From the NCBI GenBank assembly GCA_927910885.1, contig CAKMOD010000114.1, positions 1-26,156 of the forward strand: 26,156 bases of DNA. The letters run 5' to 3'. The position numbers were made by a program, and so were the translations under genes. Origin of the DNA: an uncultured Prevotella sp. (GTDB taxonomy: Bacteria > Bacteroidota > Bacteroidia > Bacteroidales > Bacteroidaceae). Below the pieces are notes generated by a model. That model had not been told where the DNA came from and did not search any database. It saw only the letters and a list, made by a program, of their open reading frames with translations. This document shows positions 1-6,838 of the stretch, in pieces (within the stretch, counting starts at the first letter, position 1; each line of letters opens with the position of its first letter).

Positions 1-64
1 AGACCTCAAAAGGGCATCTTTTGCAAGCCAATTGGGCGTCTTTTCGAAGCCTAAAGGGCACATA
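1..64 (+). repeat. Dispersed intergenic repeat, copy A (cut by window edge)
   Basis: This AT-rich stretch is made of short modules such as CAAAAGGGC, ATCTTTTGCAAGCCAATT and GGCGTCTTTT. By eye about 49 of 63 positions match the stretch at 19093-19155, and its core also matches the reverse complement of 12249-12290. It runs off the left edge, so only the right part of the element is visible. No ORF overlaps it. It is one of three copies in this window. Confidence 0.6.
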
Positions 65-327
65 TTACTTTTTAATAGTTAGAAAATTTATTACATTTAA
101 TGAAATACATAGTTCTCATAAAAGTAAAATATAGGTTTCAATGATATACAAAAAGAAGACATCGTTAGCACCTTTAACTAAAAATAAAAAGCAAATATAA
201 TAATCGAGAAAAAAGCGTTTTAGATACAAATAAAATAAAAAACAGTAGAAAACTAAGCGAAAAAGGCAGATTTAAAGGTCATTATAGTTAATTTTATGTT
301 AAAGCGTGAGCAATCTAAACAAAAAAA
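65..327. other. AT-rich gene-free stretch
   Basis: About 260 nt of very AT-rich sequence between the repeat copy and the promoter at 328. I see no ORF with coding character, no strong hairpin and no canonical promoter pair here. Confidence 0.5.
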
Positions 328-359
328 TTTGCTTGTTTGAATATTATATCCTATCTTTG
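328..359 (+). promoter_or_regulatory. Bacteroidetes promoter of the candidate RNA
   Basis: TTTG at 328-331 and TATCTTTG at 352-359 are separated by exactly 20 nt, matching the Bacteroidetes -33/-7 consensus (TTTG, 19-21 nt, TAnnTTTG). Transcription would start near 364-367. The first gene lies almost 400 nt downstream and has its own promoter-like boxes, so this promoter probably serves a separate RNA. Confidence 0.65.
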
Positions 360-365
360 CATATA

Positions 366-708
366 TAAAATTAGAGGATGACAACAACATCATAGCACAG
401 ATTGTTAAAAACAAAAAGAAATAAATCCTCTATAAATATTCACAAGCCAAGTTGAGATTTAATTTGACTTGTATGAGATGAAAAGAGGTTATAAAAAACT
501 ATTTTACTAAGGACACCAAAATATACATAGCTACTTAGTTGCGTTAACCACGCAGGGATAATTCACGCAAGTAAGAGATTGAAATACATAGGTTAGTTTT
601 TTAAGGTGAAGGATAACAAAATTGTCACGAGTCCTACACAGCATATCGCTGGGATATCGAAGACACTCAGCCAGTCCTGATTTCACGTCGGTGAAATCAG
701 GATTTTTT
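366..708 (+). ncRNA. Candidate structured non-coding RNA (about 340 nt)
   Basis: The unit is bounded by a canonical promoter (328-359) and a strong intrinsic terminator (675-708) and contains no plausible gene. Several helices can be drawn directly: 372-379 with 425-432 (8 bp), 448-456 with 463-471 (9 bp with wobbles), 534-544 with 565-575 (10 of 11 pairs) and 643-647 with 653-657. I do not see the signature sequences of RNase P RNA (no GAGGAAAGTCC-like P4 strand), tmRNA or SRP RNA. It could instead be a long untranslated leader ending in an attenuator for the gene at 760. Tiny ORFs exist (MTTTS at 378, MKRGYKKLFY at 478) but neither is convincing. The identity is unknown; the RNA call is an inference from promoter, terminator and structure. 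Confidence 0.45.
675..708 (+). terminator. Intrinsic terminator of the candidate RNA
   Basis: A perfect 12-bp stem (675-686 with 691-702) with a GTCG tetraloop is followed by six T residues (703-708). Confidence 0.85.
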
Positions 709-719
709 ATTTGAAATAT

Positions 720-750
720 TTTGTTTAATCCGTGAAAGTACGTAAATTTG
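720..750 (+). promoter_or_regulatory. Promoter of the exported-protein operon
   Basis: TTTG at 720-723 and TAAATTTG at 743-750 are spaced by 19 nt. The -7 box ends 9 nt before the ATG at 760, so the message would have almost no 5' leader. Confidence 0.5.
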
Positions 751-759
751 TAACCATAT

Positions 760-1329
760 ATGTTTAAGAATAGATACAAGCGGTTTGGCTGTCTGCTGCT
801 TTTCATCTTCCTTATAGGAAAAGCTATGGCACAACAGCCCTTGACCTTTGAATTAGAACGTGTCAACGATTCGCTTTCATGGCTGTGCCTATACCCTAAG
901 GTGCAAGTAAATACGGAGCAGAAAGGACACAAAAACAAGTGGAAAACCAGAAAAGCAATTGCTAAATGGAAACTTCCCTACCCTGTTTATCAGCTGGCGA
1001 CAGGAGATATTAATGGAGATGGAAAGGACGAAGCAATCGTTGGGGTTATCAAACCGACTCGCTTCTACCCACAGCCTGCACGTAGACTCTTCATTTTTAA
1101 GCAGATAAATGACAAAATACGCCCCATGTGGATGGGGTCGCGAATGGGTGGAATATTATGCGATTTTCGTTTGATTGAACCATACGTACGTACATTACAA
1201 GCAACCACCGATAATAAATACGTTGTTGCAGACTATGTTTGGGACGACTTCGGACTTTCTTTCGTACGCTTTTTAACTGAAGCTGTTAGCCACGAAGAAG
1301 CCGTTAAACGATTTGTTGCAAGCGAATAA
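760..1329 (+). CDS. Small exported protein with FG-GAP-like Ca-binding motif
   Basis: A 189-aa protein of unknown function. Residues 1-24 form a signal peptide: a basic start (KNRYKRF), a hydrophobic core (LLLFIFLIG) and an AMA-Q cleavage site. Residues 83-91 read DINGDGKDE, the calcium-binding loop typical of FG-GAP/VCBS-type beta-propeller repeats, but only one such loop is visible, so this is not a full propeller. The C-terminal half is rich in aromatic residues. It is followed after 32 nt by the YARHG/DUF3160 gene on the same strand, so the two are probably cotranscribed and act in the periplasm or at the cell surface. The start is supported by the signal peptide. The function cannot be assigned from sequence alone. 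Confidence 0.75.
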   Translation: MFKNRYKRFGCLLLFIFLIGKAMAQQPLTFELERVNDSLSWLCLYPKVQVNTEQKGHKNKWKTRKAIAKWKLPYPVYQLATGDINGDGKDEAIVGVIKPTRFYPQPARRLFIFKQINDKIRPMWMGSRMGGILCDFRLIEPYVRTLQATTDNKYVVADYVWDDFGLSFVRFLTEAVSHEEAVKRFVASE

Positions 1330-1361
1330 ATATAAAACATAACTATTAAAAATAAAACAAG

Positions 1362-3875
1362 ATGAACCACAATTCCTATTACAAGCTAATGCAAAAGAAC
1401 GCATTCAGAACAGTAGCTATTGCATTTCTGATTTTGTTGTTCTCACCTACTGCATGGGCACAAAGTGAAAAGACAGATGGCAGCAGAGGTGATGCCTATA
1501 TTGAACGTACAGAGGAAAAGAAGACTCCTCTTATTCTCCCTGGTACAGGAAAAATAAATATTGAAAAACTGAAGGGTAAGATTGATACGCAGATGGATAT
1601 CTCTAAACTCAATCTTGTAGAACTACGTGCAATCAGAAACGCCTTTGCTGCAAGGCAGGGATACCCTTTCAAAGATGCAACCTTACGTGCATTATACAAT
1701 ACAACAACATGGTATAACGATGCACTTTGGGATGTCTATGAAAAAGAAGAGACCCCTGGTAAGAAGTTCTCACCACGTTATACGAAAGAACAACTTGCCT
1801 TTACAGAGCGCATCCGTGCACGAGAAGCTGAATTACGAAAGCTGAACTTTAAACCTGAGAACAGTAAGGACGTGGTGAATATGAAGAATCTTATCAACCC
1901 TTTCCAGCTGAAAGAGTTTGACCCAAAGCTATATAGCATGTTAGGACAGAATGGTTTTGCAATCGTTCCTGCCGAACATAATCAGCTTTTCCACGTATAT
2001 GAGAAGAATGATTATGCTGATTTCCCAAGCTTCGTTACCACCGATCTATATCTACAACTTTTCCATCTCTATTTTGATTGTGTGTTGCGTGATGTGGAAG
2101 AAAAGCACTTGGACTCCCTAATGATTGTCTTTTCTTCCAAAATGGGAGCAGAGATGAAGACACTTACAAGCAGTCAGAATGCAGATATAAAGGCTGCAGC
2201 GGAATATGGTCAGGCATGGTTTGCCGTCGCATCTTGGCTCTTTAGTCATGATAAAGCACCAAAATCAATGGCTACACTGAATGCCCCAGAAGCATACAAG
2301 AAGATGGTAATGGAAGAAATTACTAAGTCTTTCGAGGCTGAAAATGGATATTCTGAGATGCTTGAATATGACTCTCAGACAGGAATGTTTGCTTATTCGC
2401 TCTTCCGTCCACGTGGTCACTATACCCGTTCTAAGGTTTGTAGTCGTTACTTCCGTGGTATGATGTGGTTGCAAACAGCCCATTTTGGTACGAACAAACC
2501 TGCTAAGATGAAGCAGATTGCACTTATCGCCAATGTCTTCAACCAACAACCAAAACTTAAAACCATATACGACAAGGTAAGTGAGCCTATCACTTATCTT
2601 ATGGGAACACCTGATAATGTTACCCTCATACAGGTTGCAGAACTTGTTAAGAAGATGAACTTACCTATAGAAAAGCTATTATCTTCAAATAAAGACATGG
2701 GTAAACTGACAGCAAACATTGAAGCAATAGCAAAGAAACAGACACGTATCGAGTTGAAGAAAACACATGGAACCAAATATGTTGTAGATATTATGCCGCA
2801 GCGTTATCAACCTGATGCAGAGGCATTGATAGCTACTACGGATCAAGATAGCCCTATCTCTCTCCGCCCATGCCCAAAGGGACTCGACTGGATGGCTGTC
2901 ATGGGATTGCCAGGTGCCGAACGTATTCTCATGGACGAGCTGAAAGAAGCACAGAAATGGAAGGATTTTCCAAAGGCATTAACCACTGCTCGTAAGAAAG
3001 TTGCTAATACTCCTTGGGAGGCTTGTGTAGCAAATCAATGGATGTACACGCTCCAGTCATTAGGTGACACCGCACAGTCGCTTCCTTATTTCATGCAGAC
3101 ACCACAGTGGCAGAAGAAGAATTTGAACACAGCACTTGCTTCTTGGGCTGAATTAAAGCATGATGCTATCCTCTATGCAAAGCAGCCTATGGTGGCAGAG
3201 TGTGGCTCTGGAGGTCCAGAACCACCTGTCGTAAAGGGTTATGTTGAGCCTAACGTGAAGTTCTGGGAGAAAGCTATTGCACTTGTAACAAGAATGGATA
3301 AAGTCCTCACCACTTACGGATTACAGACTGAAAAGGCGAAGGCTGTATATGAACGAATAAAGGAAATGGCTGAATTCTGCCGTGATATCAGTAAGAAAGA
3401 ACTGAATGGAGGGAAGATAACTGACGAGGAATACAACCAGATTGAGATTATTGGTTCGACCGTAGAGAACATCTCTTTGGAGCTTGTCAGCGAGGATAAC
3501 CAGATGCTGCAGGGATGGTCTGATGTGGTGAGTACCGACAAGAAGGTCGCAGTTGTTGCTGACGTCTTCACAGCTGCAGGTGAGAATGTTGCCATAGATG
3601 ACATGTGTGTACTTTATGAAGGTGTTGGTCCTGCTTACGAAATATACGTAGTAGTTGAGATAGACGGCTCCCTTTACCTTACACGTGGCTCCGTCTTCTC
3701 TTACCGTGAGTTTACAAGATTGATGTCAGACCCACGTATGACGGACGAAGAATGGCAAGAGGAATTAAAGAAGTCACCAACAGGTGGAACGCCATCATGG
3801 ATGAAAGAGATAATAGCTCCTGTAAAGGGAATGAGTGCTGATGATGAAGAGACATTCTATAGTTCGGGCTGTTAA
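1362..3875 (+). CDS. Exported YARHG-DUF3160 protein
   Basis: An 837-aa exported protein. Residues 1-33 are a signal peptide ending in AWA-Q. Residues 80-118 match the YARHG domain, a small extracellular domain with the pattern L-x-x-L-R-x-x-R-N-x-x-x-A-R-x-G-Y-x-F ending in W-Y; here the usual H of the name motif is Q (RNAFAARQGYPF). From about residue 165 onwards the sequence resembles DUF3160, a large, mostly helical family of unknown function (for example FPSFVTTDLYLQLFHLYFD). YARHG followed by DUF3160 is an architecture I know from Bacteroidetes. The 3' end overlaps the start of the CapA-like gene, suggesting translational coupling. It is likely periplasmic or surface-located. The domain calls are from memory of the families. 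Confidence 0.8.
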   Translation: MNHNSYYKLMQKNAFRTVAIAFLILLFSPTAWAQSEKTDGSRGDAYIERTEEKKTPLILPGTGKINIEKLKGKIDTQMDISKLNLVELRAIRNAFAARQGYPFKDATLRALYNTTTWYNDALWDVYEKEETPGKKFSPRYTKEQLAFTERIRAREAELRKLNFKPENSKDVVNMKNLINPFQLKEFDPKLYSMLGQNGFAIVPAEHNQLFHVYEKNDYADFPSFVTTDLYLQLFHLYFDCVLRDVEEKHLDSLMIVFSSKMGAEMKTLTSSQNADIKAAAEYGQAWFAVASWLFSHDKAPKSMATLNAPEAYKKMVMEEITKSFEAENGYSEMLEYDSQTGMFAYSLFRPRGHYTRSKVCSRYFRGMMWLQTAHFGTNKPAKMKQIALIANVFNQQPKLKTIYDKVSEPITYLMGTPDNVTLIQVAELVKKMNLPIEKLLSSNKDMGKLTANIEAIAKKQTRIELKKTHGTKYVVDIMPQRYQPDAEALIATTDQDSPISLRPCPKGLDWMAVMGLPGAERILMDELKEAQKWKDFPKALTTARKKVANTPWEACVANQWMYTLQSLGDTAQSLPYFMQTPQWQKKNLNTALASWAELKHDAILYAKQPMVAECGSGGPEPPVVKGYVEPNVKFWEKAIALVTRMDKVLTTYGLQTEKAKAVYERIKEMAEFCRDISKKELNGGKITDEEYNQIEIIGSTVENISLELVSEDNQMLQGWSDVVSTDKKVAVVADVFTAAGENVAIDDMCVLYEGVGPAYEIYVVVEIDGSLYLTRGSVFSYREFTRLMSDPRMTDEEWQEELKKSPTGGTPSWMKEIIAPVKGMSADDEETFYSSGC

Positions 3876-4821
3876 AGTTATTATATGCTTATTAACTCCT
3901 ATCCTACTATCTTTCAATGGGATAGGAGTTGATTTTATCCATCAAAAGAAGTCGGCTCAAAAAAGAGCTGACGACACCTTACGTATCGTTATTACAGGTG
4001 ATCTTCTACTTGACAGGGGGGTAAGACAGAAGATTGACGTGGCAGGAGTTGATGCTCTTTTTTCATCTGGTATCGACTCGTTGTTCCAATCTTCCAACTA
4101 TGTAATTGCCAATTTAGAGTGCCCTGTGACTAAAATTAGGGAGCGTGTGTTCAAACGTTTCATCTTTAGAGGGGAACCCGAATGGTTGCCTACACTACGT
4201 CGTCATGGCATAACGCACCTCAACTTAGCCAATAATCATAGTATTGACCAAGGAAGAAGAGGACTTTTAGACACACAAGAACAGATTAAAAAAGCAGGAA
4301 TGATACCTATCGGGGCTGGTAAGAATATGGAGGAAGCAGCAGAACCAGTACTCATTTCTACAAGTCCACGCCATGTTTGGGTAGTTTCATCCCTACGTTT
4401 ACCCTTAGAAAACTTCCTCTATCTTCCTCAAAAACCTTGTGTTAGTCAGGAGAGTATAGATAGTCTTATCATGCGAGTTAAACGCTTACGAGCCACAGAT
4501 AAGAATTGTTATATTCTCCTTATACTACATTGGGGATGGGAACACCACTTCAGAGCCACTCCACAGCAGCGTGAAGATGCACACAATCTAATAGATGCAG
4601 GGGCTGATGCTATTGTTGGGCACCATAGTCATACACTCCAAACAATAGAGACATATCGAGGAAAACCAATCTATTATGGTATTGGAAACTTTATCTTTGA
4701 CCAAAGAAAACCAATGAATTCACGGGCTTGTGTAGTGGAGTTATCCATTACTGCAGACAAGTGTAAAGTAAAGGCTTTACCTATAGAAATCAAGAACTGT
4801 GTACCCTACCTTAGCAAATAG
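3841..4821 (+). CDS. CapA/PGA_cap family membrane-anchored metallophosphatase-like protein
   Basis: About 326 aa. A hydrophobic segment (residues 10-27, VKVIICLLTPILLSF) would act as membrane anchor or uncleaved signal. The rest matches the PGA_cap fold related to calcineurin-like phosphoesterases: TGDLLLDRG (first metal motif), NLECPVT, LNLANNHSIDQG, LILHWGWEHHF, IVGHHSHTLQ and YYGIGNFIFDQ all appear in family order. Members are annotated as poly-gamma-glutamate capsule proteins, but no capB/capC partners lie nearby, so a capsule role should not be assumed. The gene overlaps the end of the DUF3160 gene by about 35 nt. Start choices are GTG 3835, ATG 3841 and ATG 3844; AAAGGGA at 3824-3830 is spaced best for 3841 or 3844. 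Confidence 0.85.
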   Translation: MMKRHSIVRAVKVIICLLTPILLSFNGIGVDFIHQKKSAQKRADDTLRIVITGDLLLDRGVRQKIDVAGVDALFSSGIDSLFQSSNYVIANLECPVTKIRERVFKRFIFRGEPEWLPTLRRHGITHLNLANNHSIDQGRRGLLDTQEQIKKAGMIPIGAGKNMEEAAEPVLISTSPRHVWVVSSLRLPLENFLYLPQKPCVSQESIDSLIMRVKRLRATDKNCYILLILHWGWEHHFRATPQQREDAHNLIDAGADAIVGHHSHTLQTIETYRGKPIYYGIGNFIFDQRKPMNSRACVVELSITADKCKVKALPIEIKNCVPYLSK

Positions 4822-4874
4822 CTTTTTCAAATTGTACTTATTTCTCACTTTTGAATAACTTTTCAGCGAAAAAG

Positions 4875-4906
4875 TTTGGAAGTTTACGTTTAAGTATATA
4901 CTTTTG
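4875..4906 (+). promoter_or_regulatory. Promoter of the acidic-tail gene
   Basis: TTTG at 4875-4878 and TACTTTTG at 4899-4906 are spaced by 20 nt, a near-perfect Bacteroidetes promoter. The predicted leader to the ATG at 4975 is about 60 nt. Confidence 0.75.
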
Positions 4907-4919
4907 CAGCAGGTCTGAG

Positions 4920-4945
4920 GGTATGGCTTTGCACAAAGCTATACC
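4920..4945 (+). promoter_or_regulatory. Leader hairpin ahead of the acidic-tail gene
   Basis: An 11-bp stem (4920-4930 with 4935-4945, one G-U pair) with a GCAC loop sits in the 5' leader, with no T-run after it, so it is not a terminator. A three-codon mini-ORF (MKK, ATG at 4956) follows it. It might stabilise the message or affect translation; that is inference. Confidence 0.45.
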
Positions 4946-4974
4946 ATAAAGCAAAATGAAAAAGTAAACACAAT

Positions 4975-5787
4975 ATGAAGCGACAAGGACAAGCACTATC
5001 GTTAAAGAATCTAACAAAAAGCAATGTGTGGGACATTCAGGAAAACGATGTCTTCCGCCTTTGGGCACAAGCAGAACGTGACGCCGATTTAAGGGATAAT
5101 GAGCGACACTACATTGATGTAATCAAAAGTGCCTTTACCATAGAAGAAGTTAAGGTTGATAAGCCTGAAGTTATCAAGAAATACGAAGAACGTGGCTGCC
5201 AAGTTGGTCAAGTTAGACTTGATGAGGGTACCACTGTAAAATGGGCTTTAAAGAAAAAATCAATCCAACGTATTACTGATTTAACTTGGGAAAATATCCA
5301 TCATATATCAGCTCAGAAGCTAATTGAGGTTCTTGAGCGCAACTTTGGCGGTGGCTGGGAAAGCCTTCCACAGAGTGTACAGGATATTATCTTGAGTGGA
5401 TTTGATATAAGTACAACCACCCTTCCAACAGCTCGCTTGAAAAAACCAGGCGGTCTTTATGAAAAGAAGGTGGCTGATGGTTTCGAAGTCCTTGAGATTT
5501 CTAAGGGTTCATGGACAGAAGCAATCTTTGCGAAAGAGAAGCCTATTTCAACTGTGACCACAACAAAGCTTTCATCACTTGAGGAGATGGAAGACGAAGA
5601 TCTCTTGAAGAATCTGGATGATGAGGACGAAATAATGCCTGAAGATGAGAGAGATAGAGATGATGAGGACGATGAGGATTTCGATGAGGATAAGCTCACG
5701 GAAGAAAGCTATCGTACCACTTTCGATACCAACCCAGAGGAACTCGAGATGCAGGCCGATGAGGTTGGAGAAGATGTAGACTTCTAA
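4975..5787 (+). CDS. Conserved-looking protein of unknown function with acidic C-terminal tail
   Basis: A 270-aa cytoplasmic protein with no signal peptide or membrane segment. Residues 1-195 look like a folded, mixed-charge domain (WDIQENDVFRLWAQAERDAD near the N-terminus, LIEVLERNFGGGWESLP in the middle). Residues about 200-270 are extremely acidic, with runs such as DRDDEDDEDFDED, reminiscent in composition only of the RNA polymerase delta tail or nucleic-acid-mimic tails. I do not recognise the family. It is monocistronic, with its own strong promoter, a leader hairpin and a 16-bp terminator, which suggests sustained or independently controlled expression. A serine-rich ORF on the opposite strand over the tail is just the antisense of the acidic codons. 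Confidence 0.8.
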   Translation: MKRQGQALSLKNLTKSNVWDIQENDVFRLWAQAERDADLRDNERHYIDVIKSAFTIEEVKVDKPEVIKKYEERGCQVGQVRLDEGTTVKWALKKKSIQRITDLTWENIHHISAQKLIEVLERNFGGGWESLPQSVQDIILSGFDISTTTLPTARLKKPGGLYEKKVADGFEVLEISKGSWTEAIFAKEKPISTVTTTKLSSLEEMEDEDLLKNLDDEDEIMPEDERDRDDEDDEDFDEDKLTEESYRTTFDTNPEELEMQADEVGEDVDF

Positions 5788-5830
5788 ACAAGCATTACAA
5801 GCATATTAAGTGATTAAGTAAATCACAATA

Positions 5831-5876
5831 AGAAAAGACCCAATCAACATAAAGTGATTGGGTCTTTTCTTGCTCT
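5831..5876 (+). terminator. Strong terminator after the acidic-tail gene
   Basis: A perfect 16-bp stem (5831-5846 with 5855-5870) with an 8-nt loop. Its A-rich 5' arm and T-rich 3' arm could terminate transcription in both directions, serving the + gene and the small - strand gene ending at 5957. Confidence 0.85.
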
Positions 5877-5956
5877 CTAACTTTAATCTTGTTTTCGTTA
5901 TCTTTTCTAATTCGCATCACCAAGCTACAAAAAGCAGCAGCATAGAATAGTTTCTT

Positions 5957-6070
5957 TTAGTGCTTTTTAGCCTTCTCAGCCAAAGCCTGACGACGAGCGT
6001 TCTGAATCTCGAGAAAACGAGCATCCATACTGCTGTCAAACTCCTGGTTCTTAATAATTAACCTTTCCAT
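5957..6070 (-). CDS. Small soluble protein, 37 aa
   Basis: A small ORF encoding a 37-residue, strongly charged, probably helical peptide that starts MERLIIKNQEF and ends in a basic AEKAKKH tail. It has no signal peptide or membrane segment. Support is contextual: a textbook promoter (6105-6136) sits about 35 nt upstream of the ATG, the codons resemble those of neighbouring genes, and the bidirectional terminator at 5831-5870 lies downstream. There is no clear Shine-Dalgarno sequence beyond an A-rich leader. I do not recognise a family; a role as a small regulator or a subunit of a larger complex is possible but unproven. Confidence 0.6.
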   Translation of the reverse strand: MERLIIKNQEFDSSMDARFLEIQNARRQALAEKAKKH

Positions 6071-6104
6071 AAACGTATTGTTATCTTAAATACTTAATCG
6101 GATA

Positions 6105-6136
6105 CAAAGATACATTTTCCAAGTAATTATAACAAA
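6105..6136 (-). promoter_or_regulatory. Promoter of the 37-aa gene
   Basis: On the minus strand, TTTG (6136-6133) and TATCTTTG (6112-6105) are spaced by exactly 20 nt. It faces away from the promoter at 6244-6274, giving a divergent pair. Confidence 0.75.
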
Positions 6137-6243
6137 TTTATACGTCTTTTTTTGAACTTATTTCAGTTACTTTTTGATTATAATCAATACCGTTGATTTA
6201 CATCAGATATACATCTATATCGTAGCAAACACAACGAAAAAGA

Positions 6244-6274
6244 TTGGCTATATCAAAATTATTTCCTACCTTTG
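6244..6274 (+). promoter_or_regulatory. Promoter of the 27-aa membrane-peptide gene
   Basis: TTG at 6244-6246 and TACCTTTG at 6267-6274 are spaced by 20 nt, matching the Bacteroidetes consensus. Predicted leader length to the ATG at 6351 is about 70 nt. Confidence 0.75.
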
Positions 6275-6305
6275 CACCAAATTCACAAAGAAAAACAAGT
6301 AATAA

Positions 6306-6328
6306 CCGCAGAACCAAAGGGGTTCCGC
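6306..6328 (+). promoter_or_regulatory. Leader hairpin ahead of the membrane peptide
   Basis: GCAGAACC and GGTTCCGC form a 7-of-8 bp stem with a short purine loop, in the leader about 25 nt before the start codon. It is not followed by a T-run. Confidence 0.45.
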
Positions 6329-6350
6329 ACAAAGAAGAAAGGATAACATT

Positions 6351-6434
6351 ATGTTGACATTTGGTATTGTTACTATCGTTGCAGCCGTAATCGCAGAGGC
6401 ATTGATTGTTTCAAAGAAGATTAATCTTGATTAG
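6351..6434 (+). CDS. Small single-span membrane peptide, 27 aa
   Basis: A 27-codon ORF. Residues 2-20 (LTFGIVTIVAAVIAEALIV) form one hydrophobic helix, followed by a short SKKINLD tail whose lysines predict a cytoplasmic C-terminus. An AAGAAAGGAT purine tract ends 6 nt before the ATG. The gene sits in a compact unit: canonical promoter, leader hairpin, ORF, 3' hairpin (6475-6482 with 6489-6496) and a 19-bp terminator. This is strong evidence of a real transcript; translation is inferred from the clean hydrophobic ORF and purine tract. In size and form it resembles small accessory subunits of membrane complexes and type I toxins, but no antisense RNA promoter is evident and no function can be assigned. 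Confidence 0.65.
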   Translation: MLTFGIVTIVAAVIAEALIVSKKINLD

Positions 6435-6507
6435 TAATTATCAAGTAAACAAAAGACCAGAAATTAAAACAGACGCTGTTAAAAACGATTAACAGCAGAT
6501 AGATAAA

Positions 6508-6549
6508 AAGAAAAAGCCGGCACATCAAACGATGTGTCGGCTTTTTCTT
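6508..6549 (+). terminator. Terminator of the membrane-peptide gene
   Basis: A 19-bp stem (6508-6526 with 6531-6549, one G-U pair), loop AAAC, GC core flanked by A5 and T5 runs. A separate 8-bp hairpin (6475-6496) precedes it. Confidence 0.9.
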
Positions 6550-6838
6550 TGTTTATTATAATTCATAATCTAACAATATACTACTCTCAACTCTGCAACA
6601 TATTACAGAATCTTTTACCTTAAATATCAGTGATATTAATCCAAAACACACATGGTGTTTACTATCCACACATGTGGTGTTAAGCACCAACACCACATGT
6701 GCTAAGCACCAATACGTTGATAAAGTATAAAGAAAAAGACTTTGATAGTTCTTCTTACAAAAATATTTAAAGCCTCAGAGAAAAGGTATCTTCACTTATC
6801 TTTTTAATAAAAGATTAGCTTCCAACAATCACTTTGCT
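6550..6838. other. Gene-free stretch with palindromic repeat
   Basis: There is no gene here. The central part carries the palindrome at 6669-6701. Near the right end, 6798-6804 pairs with 6809-6815 (AT-only, 7 bp), a weak candidate terminator for the minus-strand operon ending at 6839. Confidence 0.5.
6654..6712. repeat. Palindromic repeat with TGGTGTT / AAGCACC modules
   Basis: A perfect 13-bp inverted repeat, CACATGTGGTGTT (6669-6681) and AACACCACATGTG (6689-6701), surrounds an AAGCACC spacer. A further related unit (CACACATGGTGTTT, from 6656) lies on the left and a second AAGCACC (6704-6710) on the right. The stacking of short related units suggests a REP-like intergenic element rather than an operator. 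Confidence 0.6.

Noticed and set aside
378..395. Leader peptide MTTTS with three Thr codons, resembling an attenuator leader
   Set aside because: The terminator is about 280 nt downstream, too far for classical attenuation, and the downstream genes have no link to threonine.
531..938. 135-codon ORF on the minus strand
   Set aside because: It covers the candidate RNA's terminator and the antisense of the signal peptide of the gene at 760; the sequence has no protein-like domain pattern.
3841..4821. Capsule (poly-gamma-glutamate) biosynthesis role for the CapA-like protein
   Set aside because: No capB, capC or other polymer synthesis genes are present nearby; the family name alone does not justify this function.
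5457..5699. 80-codon serine-rich minus-strand ORF
   Set aside because: It is the antisense of the Asp/Glu-rich tail codons (GAT/GAG read as ATC/CTC and shifted to TCA/TCC), not a gene.
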